Source: Candidatus Zixiibacteriota bacterium (GTDB taxonomy: Bacteria; Zixibacteria; MSB-5A5; DG-27). From it: DNA of 64,000 bases. The stretch is taken from NCBI GenBank assembly GCA_030605835.1, contig JAUWHO010000027.1:149664-213663 (forward strand), read 5' to 3'. Of this stretch, positions 9,249 through 17,999 are shown piece after piece. Below the pieces are notes generated by a model. The model ran no database searches. It worked only from the letters and a program-made list of their open reading frames with translations, and was not told the DNA's origin. Position 1 is the first letter of the stretch. Each line of letters opens with the position of its first letter. A program made the translations under genes and the position numbers.

Positions 9249-12200
9249 TCAAGGTTCTCCCAACAGATAATACCCTCCCCAGAAATTGGGATGGGGATTG
9301 TATGATTTCTCGATTTTCCCCTGAGCTACGCTCAGTGCAGGGGCAATCTCCTCGCCGCTCAGAAATGAACGATAGAATCTCTTCAAGAAGATCGCTCTCA
9401 CCATCAGTTCCGGAGACCACTGGGACAAAAGCGCCCTTTCACAATGGAAAGAGAGCAAAAGCCTCCAGAGCAATTCCACCTCTAAGCCATCTGAGCTTAA
9501 TAGAGGAGGGAGGTCGACATTCAGCCAACTGAAAATGTCACTCTCCATCGACAATCCCGCGAATTCGAGAAGGGCCATCTCAGAACCGGCGACATTGAAC
9601 CCGGACTCAAACGGCCTTTCGGGCTTGAATCTCCCGGGGGTGGCGAGGTGTAGGTATCTTCCCTGACCGAAAGCAGGCTCAAATTCGTGCAGCGCCGAAA
9701 TCCTGCTGACATCGTCATCGCCGAAAGTGAGCGATAGCCCCCGGCCCTCGTCAATCCCCAGGGGATTAGGTTTGGGATCTGCAAGGTATACCATCCTCTG
9801 CGAATAGGTCTCCTTCGAAGCAGGCTCCATCAGAAGATAACAGAGGGAAGGGAGATAGAGAAGCTCCCAGCGCTGACCGACATATTCGCCGGCTTGGTCG
9901 ATCAAAAGCCCGAACGGGAGATAGAATAAGCTTCCCCCGGGAATGATCGATAATCGCTTCTTGGAGGCGATCTCCGATTCTAACGGTTTGATCAAGAGGT
10001 TGTACAGTTCCTTCGCGGAGACCTCCACCTCCGACAGGGAGCGGATCTGTCCCCGGAAAAGTTCAATTTTTTCCTTCAACTCCTTCTCGGCAATCGGGAC
10101 TTGCAGGAGCCTAATGTCCTTCGTGGTGACACTCCAGCAGTATAAGATTTGCGGGGTGGAGAAATAATAGAGCAGGGCCGAATCCTCTCTTAGCTTCTCT
10201 CTGAGAACCTCCGGTGTTAGCCCGCCTCCCGAGAAAAAGAGAGCGAAGCCGGGATCGGTCGTCATCAGAGAATCGAAAAAGCTGTGATAGTTCGACGCCG
10301 CCACCTCGATTCTCTCCACCGCAGAGTCCAGACTCCCGGGGGATAAGTCTGTCAAGTCTCTGCCCGCAAGCAGCGAAGATAAAGCTCCTCTTTCCTGAAA
10401 GACCTTCTGCTTTAGGACCTGCAAGTGCTCAAAGGTGAGCCTGCAGTTCTCTTTTTGGAAATCTATCCTCCTCTGAGCCAGACGGTCGGCGAAGCTGCGA
10501 TTCCTCATGCGCTCCGCATACTCTATGGGCTCCATGGTCTTTCCGGATTCGACCAGAGTTGCCATCAAGGCTTGATAAAGATCGGAGCTGGTCTCAAGAT
10601 AGCCTCCCTTGTAGACCTCCAAGGGATCTTGCGGGAGTGATAGACTTATGACCTCGAAAGCCTTCCTGAAATAGTCCTCAGTCTTATCAAATCGCTTCCG
10701 TTTTCTCTCTATCTCTCCCAGCCTGAAATAGCTGCGCCATAAGATCTCGTCAAGCTTTATCCCCTCCGATAATTCCAGAGAGCGACCGAAGAGCTCCTGC
10801 GCCTCCTTTTCCTCTCCCCGGAGGAGGTTTGCCTGCCCCAGATTATAGATCAGCTTGACCTGCATCTCTAAGTTCTTCTCGGTTTCCGATTCCTTCAATG
10901 CCCTCCGGTAATAGACCGCCGCCGAATCCATCTCCCCCAACCCTTGATAGGCAAGCCCGATATTCCTCAAATCCAGAAGGATGGCGCTTTCATCTTGCAG
11001 TTCCCGGTCGAGATTATGGGCCAGCTTGTAATGAAGGAGGGATTCCTTAAAGTTTTTCTTCTGGTTGAAGAGGTTGCCGAGGTTGGTGAGAAAGGTGGCC
11101 TTATGGGAGGCCAATCCCAGGCTCTCCGCCAATGCCACCCCCCAGCGGTTGGTATTGAGGCTCCCTTGAGTGTCCCCGGTGTAACGTTCTATAAGAGCGC
11201 GGAGATTCAAGACCTCCAGCCGGCCGCGCTCATCCCCGAGCCGGCGATGGAGATCCCAACTAAGCTTTTGACAACTTCTGGCATTCTCGTAATCACCTGT
11301 ATGCCAGTAGATGGTGGCCAGGTATTGATAAGTGCGGGCAAGCTCCCGGGAGTCATCACCTCCGGATAGAAGTTCCAAAGCCCTCTGCTGGCAGCCCAAG
11401 GCCTGCTGAAAATTTCCCACCTTGGTGAGGGCAAAACCGAGAAGCTGAGAAGATTTCGCCTCCAGCTCCGCTTTTCTGTTCTGAGAGAGGCTCACCGCCG
11501 AGGATAGATTCTCCACCGCAAACTTGAAATCGCCGGAATTGATGTTTGTGCGACCCAGGAGGAGATAAGTCTCCGCCAGATTGAGACTGTCGTCAACAGA
11601 CTGAAAGAGGGCGGCGGCACTATCGGCCAATATCCTTGCGGCGTTGTAATCTCCGGAGAGGTCGGCGAAGTTGGCCTGGTTTCGCAGCGAGATCGCCTTT
11701 TGTTGCAACTGCCCCGGCCTTATCTTCCATTTTCTATATTCGCTCTCGTAGAGACTCGCCTTCTGGTAATCGCCGTCCTGGTAGCTAATCCTTCTCAAGC
11801 TCAGAAGTGATTTCTCCACCAGGTTTTTGTCCTCCGATTGGTAACCCATCTCCAGCAACTTCTCCTGCCACTTTGAAGCGTTCCTAAAATCGCCGCCGCG
11901 GAAGTAGGAAAGGACCAGGCCGTCTAAGAGCCTCTGGAGTTTGTCAGGAGGGAGTTGCAGTTGGTAGGCCAAGTTGAGAGCCCCGCGGTAGCTCTTAGCG
12001 GACAGAAGCCACTCTGCCCGGGAGGCATATCCCTGGGCTTTGGCGAGGAGCTTTCCCAGACTCTTGGAGGCGACGCTTCTTGCCTCTTTCGGATCCAAGC
12101 CTCCGAAGCCGATATTCTGAAAGGAGGCCCAGAAATGCGGTTGGGGGTATTTCTCCCGAAGGCGGAGTTGTGCCTCCCCCAAGGAGGAGCTGATATCATA

Positions 12201-15200
12201 CTTCTCCAATGCCTCATAGAAAAGCCTGAAGAACTCCCCGCGCACTTCCGGTTTGACCGCCCAGAGGCTGGTGACGATGGAAGGAATACCGGCATAGCCG
12301 AAGCTTGTGGCCAAAGTTAGATTCGCTCTCCCGGGGAGGTGATAATCGAACTCGAAATCATTGCCGCTGATTGAGAGTAAGCTCGCTTCCAGATCCCAGG
12401 AATAGATGTCGTGAAGATGAATGGTGTAGGTGGAATCGCCCTCCCCTGAATAGCTGAGTCTGGATTTGAGGGGGTAACCGAGATCGAAATCGAGTGCGCC
12501 GCAGAGGTGCAGCCTTCCGAAATCGCTGAGTTCCCGCCTCAAGTCCGGCGGCGGCGGGAGGGGCAAATTGATAGTGACCTCGGGAAGAGTCTCCTTCAAA
12601 GCGGCGACCTCTTCATCAGTCCCCGACAGAAGGGGCAATAGATACATCCCCCTCTGGTTGGGAGAGAGACGCTGGTAACTCTGATACAAGAGGTTCGCAG
12701 AAGGGGAGGTTGTGAGATTGAAAAGCTCAAATAGGTAGCCGTCAGAGGAGAGCAGGCTGGAGAAGGAGATGTAGCTCAAGTGCCGGTCGGGAACGATGGC
12801 CAGCTCGCTTTTGTCTCCAATGAATTCCTCAACTGGCTCAATGAGGAGAGAGTAGAGTTGTCGAGCCTGCCTTTGGATTTCAAGCTCGGTCTCCTCGGCA
12901 GGTGGTGACCTCAAAAGCTGATAATAGGTTTCGACCAATGTTGACAATGTCATGTCCTCTACGGGAACGAATCTGAAATAGAGCTCGGTGGAGGTGACAA
13001 CCCAGATTCCGAGGCCCTCAGATAGAACCGCGTAATTGATGAGCGCCACGTCATTGGAGAGAACCTGCTGGAGCTCCTCGATTGTTGCCGGTTCCACCAA
13101 AATCATGGAGCTTAGCTCTGGGCCTTCGTCCCTTATTTTAGCTTTCAGCTTTTCGAATTCGCTCTCCCACTCGGAGAGCTCCCCCTTCAAGGAGGCGAGC
13201 TTCTCGGGGTCGGCGGAGCTACCTTTAAGCTCCTCCCTTAGGATTCTACTTCCGGTTCTGTGAATCTGCGCCTGAAGATAGCGGGCATCGCGCAGGTAAA
13301 TCTTGTGCCGTTCTTTTTTGAGCTCCGCGAAGTCGTATGTTGCCAAAAGATCGATGATGAGTCTGGCCCTCTCTCTCTCTATAAGAGAGAAAGCTTCAGG
13401 ATAGTCGCCTCTTGAGATCTCAAATCTGATATAGTCCCGATAGAAACCGCTTTTCCTCTCCCACAGGGAGGGTCGTCCCAGGACTTCTTTCTGCTGTGTC
13501 GGAGAGTTCTCCAAGACCTCCAGGCCTCTAAGGAAGTGAGCCTCTACTGAATCTGTAGGGGAGTTCCGTTCCCATTCTACCAGTGCCAATGCCTGCTCCG
13601 ATTCCCATACGAGCGAACTGAGATAAAAGCGGGAACCGATCTGTAGCGATTCTGTAAGCTCAAGCTTGGCGGCATCGAATCTGCCCAGGAGGTGATGAAT
13701 AACCCCAAGGTTGTAAGAGATCTGCCCCACCGCGGGCCAGTATTTGAGTTCCTTGACCTGATTCAAAGCCTGAAGATAGTATCCCTCCGAGGTCAATAGC
13801 TCCTCTAGCCCGGGAGGTGAGCTGTCGAGAAATGATTTGAAATCCGCCTCCAGGTTCGGCCTCGACCCCGCTCTGATTTTGACAAGGGCTTTGAGATAGG
13901 TTAGCCCTCCCAAGTTTGCCAAAAGGAGAGGCCGGGGTCTGGAGAGACCTGAGCCCAACTCCTTCAGGGTCTGGTTCAGAATTGTCTCTATCTTTTCTGC
14001 TGGGTCCTCGAGCGAGGCGGTGGTCGAAGGTGGACTGTCAATTTCCCTCTGGAGCAGAAAAAGTCCCAGGTCGGAGTAGTTGAGGGCGTTTACGACCATG
14101 CCGGAGAGGAGCTTCGCCTTTTTTGCAACCTCCCAGGAAGTGAAGAAGTAGGTCAGGGAGGAGTCATACTCCCCTATCACAACATATTGGTAACCGAGAT
14201 TGTTGAGCACCACCGCTTCCAAACCACTCTCCTTTTCCTTCCGAACCCGGATCAGTTTCTCCTTTAGGGCTGCAATAGAACCGCAGAAATCCTGAGAGAG
14301 ATCTTCGGCGGCGCTCTCTATGCTGCTGGAGAGCCAGCCCTCCGCCGCCAGAGACAACCCCCGAGGGTAGAGGGAGCCACCAAGTTTGATCTCCTCCAGA
14401 CGAACGAAAGGAAGGTTGAAGCTGAAAAGGGGAGTCTTCACCTTGAGGGCATTCTCCTTTTTGAGGTCCTCACCCTTCGGAACCAGAAAGAAGAGCGAAT
14501 CGGCGATAGTAGTGTGCTCGATGGCTTTTTCGGTCTCCTCCAGCTTTTGATAATTGAAAGCGATCGCCTGGTGAAGGAGGGCGAGCTTCTTTATCGGTCC
14601 GGAGGTCTGGCGGTATTCCAATGCTCTCGAAAAGAACTCATTCGAGAGCTCAAATTCGCCCGCCAGATGGTAAACCAGACCTAACTGCTCGTAGATCTCC
14701 AATTTCAGCTCCGAATCCTGGAGCCCCTCAGCGGTCTCCAAAACTTCCTGGTAGCTTTTGGCGGAGAGGTCAAACCGATCGGTGTTCCGGGCGGCGTGGG
14801 CCAAATTCCTGACCACTGCTCTTCGAGTCTCCCGGTCGGGGAGGCGGGGATCGATTCTCAACTTCTCCAGATAGTGATGCAGCGCTAAAGGGTGTTGCTC
14901 GATCTGGAAGAAGCCCTCGGCGGCGTTTAAGTGCAGGTCGGCCTCCAGGGAGGGATTCTCAAGCTCGTCATTCAGGGTGATCCCCATGGTGGCCAGATCG
15001 ATGGTGGCCTCGTAGAGGCTCTCCTGTTCATCGGCCTCTCCGCGGGCTTGCAGCTGGCAATAGACCCATCCCAGGGTGAGATAGGCCTCGACGAAGCCGT
15101 AGTCGTTGGCCAAGACCTCCTCTAACTCCCGGCGGGCCGATTTCAGATCCGAGATTTTTCCTTTCTCTTGAAACTGAAAGGCCAGGGTCAATCCCAGACC

Positions 15201-17366
15201 GTAGCGGGCGACGTCATTGCCGGGCTCGTCTTTCAACTTCACTCGATAAGTTGTCTCACAACTCTTCAGATCTCCGGTGGCGGCACAACTCCTTATCCAT
15301 CCCCAGTGAGCCTTGATGTTATTGTAATTCTCGTTAATTATCTTCTCGAAGCTTCTTTGCGCCTCCAGGTAGTTGGAGTTGGAGAAGAGGGCTTCGGCCT
15401 CCGACAAGAGGGAGCCCGAGAGTTCTTTTTCCACTTGGTATCTCAGAGAGGCGCTCTCTATCTTCTCGAACTGCTGATATAACTCTGAAAGCAGTCTGGT
15501 AGCCTCTGGAACCTGAGAGAGGTTCAGGTGAAGTTTGGCCAGCTCGAATTTTGCGACCTGGAGGGTTTTCTCCTGTTCGGGATAGGAGTTGATCAGGCGC
15601 TGGTAAACGTCAACCCCGAGGGAGGGTCTTGCCTGCTCCACGAAAGTCCGTGCCATCTCCAGAAGGGTCAAGGCCGCCAGAGGTTTTCTCTCCCGATAGG
15701 AATAGAAGAGCTTATTTAAGGAGGCCAACTTCTTCTCGAAGTCTTGTTGCTCGAAAAGTCTGATGATGGTGGCCCGGGCTGAATCGGCCCACAGGGATCT
15801 TTCCTGGTAGCGGTCCACCACTGCGAGGTAGTCATCGACCTCCCCGAAGGGATCTCCAATCTCCGCCTGCAGGTGGGTTTCGACCCGTCGGAATTCGGCT
15901 TCAGCGGCGATGTCGACCTCTTCCGGGAAGAGGCTCGCCACCTCTCGGTATCTCCCCGCAGCTGCCTTTAGGTCTCCGTAGTCCCGGAGCCAATCCCCGC
16001 TGGCCTTAAGTGCGGCCGCCAGAACGGTGCCGTCATCGGAATAGGAATTTTTGATTCTCTTTAATCCAGTCAAAGCCTCCCGCAGGGACTTCCTTCTGTC
16101 TAAGTGCCAGAAGGATTCGGCGGTGGAGTTGACCAGTTGTATTTCACAAAACCCCGCTGAGGTTGTCTCCTCAGGATAGCATTCGATGGTTCTTCTCCAG
16201 ACCTCTTCGGCCCTCTTGGAGTAACCCAATCTCTTGTGAAGGTGCCCCAGTCTCAGTCCCGCTTGGGCACAGCTACTATCTTCGTCAGGAAAGAATCCGG
16301 CGACAGACTGGTAGGCCAGGATCGTCAGATAGGGAGCCTCTCTTCCGAGAAGGTTTTTCTCTGCCCACCGGGCCAGTTGCAGCTGTCTTCTTGCGCTTTG
16401 AGCCTTTGGGAAGACGCCCGCAGTCGGAACCGCGTAGAGGTCGAAGTTGCCGCCCTTGTTGGAGAGATAGAATACCTCACCTCCGGTGTAGGAGCAGGTC
16501 GGCATATACTCCCAGTGCTGGCTGAAGGTGAGTTGCTGGACAGTTTTGGTTTCCAGATTGATCCTGCAAATGTAAGGGGTATCCTCGGTGTTGAGCTCGC
16601 CGTCAGCGTTGGTGTCCATTCCAAATTTGGTGAAGACGATCCCCTCGCCACCGGGGAGAAAGCTGGGGAAGGCATCGACGCCGGGCCCGGTATCCAGAAT
16701 CGATACTGACCTGTCTGGGAGAGACAATAAAGATAGCCGGTTGTTTCTCTCCGGCTCCGGAGAGAGGGATATAAAGGCGATCTCCTCACCGTTCGGAGAC
16801 CAGCAGGGGTTGACGGCGCCCGCGGTGGTGAGAGGCCCGCTCAGTTCCCCCCCCAGGGTCATAAGCCACAGGTTCGACAGCCCGGTCTCGCGGTCGGATA
16901 GAAACAGAATGGTCTCCCCGTCGGGGGAGAATCTCGGTTGGTCGTCGTAACCTCTATAGGTGGTCAGGCGTTCCGGCTCTTTTGAACCCCTCTGTTGGAG
17001 ATAGATATCGCCGCGGGCATCGTCCCGTCGAGAGACGTATGCAATGGTTTTGTTGTCCGCCGATAAGGAGGCATGATAGTCGGCGGCGGTGTGATCGGTG
17101 ACCAAGGAGTCGACTCCGCCGGTGCTCGATTTTAAGAAGATGTCTTCGTTGCCGTTGCGGGCGGAGGTGAAGACTAGCCAGCTCCCATCGGGACTCACCG
17201 CCGGGTCGTAATCATCAGAGGGGTGAGTCGTCACCTGCCGGGGGATGAAGATCTCCCAAGCATCGGAACTTTGAGCCAGGGAGGGGAGGCCCAGAAGAAA
17301 AAGTAGAGAGATCGAGAAGACCTTGAGTTTATGAACCTCGAAGACTCCCGCAATTGGCAAGGTCAC
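9249..17366 (-). CDS. Giant secreted beta-propeller/TPR/tandem CHAT-like protein
   Basis: A 2705-aa envelope protein. The ORF track starts at 17501, but GTG at 17366 overlaps the previous stop as GTGA and is followed by a signal peptide ('FSISLLFLLGLPSLAQ'). Order: TolB/WD40-like PD40 repeats ('DYDPAVSPDGSWLVFTS', 'YDDQPRFSPDGETILFLSD') at about residues 50-315; many TPRs at about 320-1310; a CHAT-like domain at about 1335-1755; more TPRs at about 1770-2240; a second CHAT-like domain at about 2380-2705. CHAT domains are caspase/separase-like proteases, with active site HxxTHG...LSACETG. Here domain 1 reads 'LHLCGALD' and 'LLSISGND', and domain 2 reads 'LHLATPGR' and 'LLSSDGLE', so both dyads look lost. 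It lacks a T9SS tail, which fits a periplasmic scaffold. It is coupled to the DUF1318 lipoprotein. Function unknown. Confidence 0.88.
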   Translation of the reverse strand: MTLPIAGVFEVHKLKVFSISLLFLLGLPSLAQSSDAWEIFIPRQVTTHPSDDYDPAVSPDGSWLVFTSARNGNEDIFLKSSTGGVDSLVTDHTAADYHASLSADNKTIAYVSRRDDARGDIYLQQRGSKEPERLTTYRGYDDQPRFSPDGETILFLSDRETGLSNLWLMTLGGELSGPLTTAGAVNPCWSPNGEEIAFISLSPEPERNNRLSLLSLPDRSVSILDTGPGVDAFPSFLPGGEGIVFTKFGMDTNADGELNTEDTPYICRINLETKTVQQLTFSQHWEYMPTCSYTGGEVFYLSNKGGNFDLYAVPTAGVFPKAQSARRQLQLARWAEKNLLGREAPYLTILAYQSVAGFFPDEDSSCAQAGLRLGHLHKRLGYSKRAEEVWRRTIECYPEETTSAGFCEIQLVNSTAESFWHLDRRKSLREALTGLKRIKNSYSDDGTVLAAALKASGDWLRDYGDLKAAAGRYREVASLFPEEVDIAAEAEFRRVETHLQAEIGDPFGEVDDYLAVVDRYQERSLWADSARATIIRLFEQQDFEKKLASLNKLFYSYRERKPLAALTLLEMARTFVEQARPSLGVDVYQRLINSYPEQEKTLQVAKFELAKLHLNLSQVPEATRLLSELYQQFEKIESASLRYQVEKELSGSLLSEAEALFSNSNYLEAQRSFEKIINENYNNIKAHWGWIRSCAATGDLKSCETTYRVKLKDEPGNDVARYGLGLTLAFQFQEKGKISDLKSARRELEEVLANDYGFVEAYLTLGWVYCQLQARGEADEQESLYEATIDLATMGITLNDELENPSLEADLHLNAAEGFFQIEQHPLALHHYLEKLRIDPRLPDRETRRAVVRNLAHAARNTDRFDLSAKSYQEVLETAEGLQDSELKLEIYEQLGLVYHLAGEFELSNEFFSRALEYRQTSGPIKKLALLHQAIAFNYQKLEETEKAIEHTTIADSLFFLVPKGEDLKKENALKVKTPLFSFNLPFVRLEEIKLGGSLYPRGLSLAAEGWLSSSIESAAEDLSQDFCGSIAALKEKLIRVRKEKESGLEAVVLNNLGYQYVVIGEYDSSLTYFFTSWEVAKKAKLLSGMVVNALNYSDLGLFLLQREIDSPPSTTASLEDPAEKIETILNQTLKELGSGLSRPRPLLLANLGGLTYLKALVKIRAGSRPNLEADFKSFLDSSPPGLEELLTSEGYYLQALNQVKELKYWPAVGQISYNLGVIHHLLGRFDAAKLELTESLQIGSRFYLSSLVWESEQALALVEWERNSPTDSVEAHFLRGLEVLENSPTQQKEVLGRPSLWERKSGFYRDYIRFEISRGDYPEAFSLIERERARLIIDLLATYDFAELKKERHKIYLRDARYLQAQIHRTGSRILREELKGSSADPEKLASLKGELSEWESEFEKLKAKIRDEGPELSSMILVEPATIEELQQVLSNDVALINYAVLSEGLGIWVVTSTELYFRFVPVEDMTLSTLVETYYQLLRSPPAEETELEIQRQARQLYSLLIEPVEEFIGDKSELAIVPDRHLSYISFSSLLSSDGYLFELFNLTTSPSANLLYQSYQRLSPNQRGMYLLPLLSGTDEEVAALKETLPEVTINLPLPPPPDLRRELSDFGRLHLCGALDFDLGYPLKSRLSYSGEGDSTYTIHLHDIYSWDLEASLLSISGNDFEFDYHLPGRANLTLATSFGYAGIPSIVTSLWAVKPEVRGEFFRLFYEALEKYDISSSLGEAQLRLREKYPQPHFWASFQNIGFGGLDPKEARSVASKSLGKLLAKAQGYASRAEWLLSAKSYRGALNLAYQLQLPPDKLQRLLDGLVLSYFRGGDFRNASKWQEKLLEMGYQSEDKNLVEKSLLSLRRISYQDGDYQKASLYESEYRKWKIRPGQLQQKAISLRNQANFADLSGDYNAARILADSAAALFQSVDDSLNLAETYLLLGRTNINSGDFKFAVENLSSAVSLSQNRKAELEAKSSQLLGFALTKVGNFQQALGCQQRALELLSGGDDSRELARTYQYLATIYWHTGDYENARSCQKLSWDLHRRLGDERGRLEVLNLRALIERYTGDTQGSLNTNRWGVALAESLGLASHKATFLTNLGNLFNQKKNFKESLLHYKLAHNLDRELQDESAILLDLRNIGLAYQGLGEMDSAAVYYRRALKESETEKNLEMQVKLIYNLGQANLLRGEEKEAQELFGRSLELSEGIKLDEILWRSYFRLGEIERKRKRFDKTEDYFRKAFEVISLSLPQDPLEVYKGGYLETSSDLYQALMATLVESGKTMEPIEYAERMRNRSFADRLAQRRIDFQKENCRLTFEHLQVLKQKVFQERGALSSLLAGRDLTDLSPGSLDSAVERIEVAASNYHSFFDSLMTTDPGFALFFSGGGLTPEVLREKLREDSALLYYFSTPQILYCWSVTTKDIRLLQVPIAEKELKEKIELFRGQIRSLSEVEVSAKELYNLLIKPLESEIASKKRLSIIPGGSLFYLPFGLLIDQAGEYVGQRWELLYLPSLCYLLMEPASKETYSQRMVYLADPKPNPLGIDEGRGLSLTFGDDDVSRISALHEFEPAFGQGRYLHLATPGRFKPERPFESGFNVAGSEMALLEFAGLSMESDIFSWLNVDLPPLLSSDGLEVELLWRLLLSFHCERALLSQWSPELMVRAIFLKRFYRSFLSGEEIAPALSVAQGKIEKSYNPHPNFWGGYYLLGEP

Positions 17367-17989
17367 TTCCGTTTCCAGCTCCCGTCTTGGTCCTGGATGA
17401 GCTCCCCGGGCTTGGCCGATTCCCGATTGCGCTGGGCGAAGGAGGCTTCCACCTGGGGCAGATCCTCCTCGGTTAGATCGTGCCGCAGGCTTATATACCA
17501 CTCCACGAGAACTCTTCTGCTCTGGTTCTCCTCAGAGACTACCCCGTGAACAAGAACCGCCAGGGTGGAGTCTGCTCTCAGTTTGGCCGAATCGACCACC
17601 TCCAGATAGCCGCGGCTGTTCTCCCCGACTATCCCCTGCCGCTTGAAGTCATCAACATCGTCGCTGTTGAAAATCCTGGAGGCCTCCGCCCGGAGGTAGC
17701 GCAACCTCTCGGGGGAGTAGCTTCTCACGAGAGTTGTTTCCGCCTCACCGAAGATTGACCTCTGGAGGCTGTCGGATTCAGTCGGGGGCACCAGGGAGCT
17801 GGTGCTCACCGCTCCAATTGACCAGATCTCCTCCGGCAGCTTCTTGTGTTCCCCCAGAAGCTGTCTCTCCAGGGCGGTCTTCTCCCCGGTTATGGTGACC
17901 TCCGGAGGCTTTATGCTGCAAGAGAGAGCGAGAACTATCGAGAGTAGAAGCAGTAAAGAACCGTTGTTGTAGTAATATCTTTTCGACAT
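17363..17989 (-). CDS. DUF1318 (YdbL-like) lipoprotein
   Basis: A 208-aa predicted lipoprotein with signal peptide 'LLLLLSIVLALSC' (lipobox LALSC, Cys at residue 24), followed by 'KPPEVTITGEKTALERQLLGE'. The later segment 'FKRQGIVGENSRGYLEVVD' matches the DUF1318/YdbL signature (GxVGExxxGYL). In E. coli, ydbH-ynbE-ydbL encodes an AsmA-like bridge with a lipoprotein and a DUF1318 partner, implicated in phospholipid traffic to the outer membrane. Here one polypeptide seems to combine a YnbE-like lipidated N-terminus with a YdbL-like body. It follows the AsmA-like gene by 10 bp, and its TGA overlaps the GTG start of the giant CHAT protein. The role in lipid transport is inferred from family and context. 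Confidence 0.8.
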   Translation of the reverse strand: MSKRYYYNNGSLLLLLSIVLALSCSIKPPEVTITGEKTALERQLLGEHKKLPEEIWSIGAVSTSSLVPPTESDSLQRSIFGEAETTLVRSYSPERLRYLRAEASRIFNSDDVDDFKRQGIVGENSRGYLEVVDSAKLRADSTLAVLVHGVVSEENQSRRVLVEWYISLRHDLTEEDLPQVEASFAQRNRESAKPGELIQDQDGSWKRK

Positions 17990-17999
17990 TTTGCCTCCT

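Noticed and set aside
17367-17501. N-terminal extension of the giant CHAT protein to 17501
   Set aside because: The extension overlaps the coding end of the lipoprotein, is Arg/Gly/Pro-rich shadow sequence, and hides the signal peptide. GTG at 17366 overlaps the stop as GTGA.
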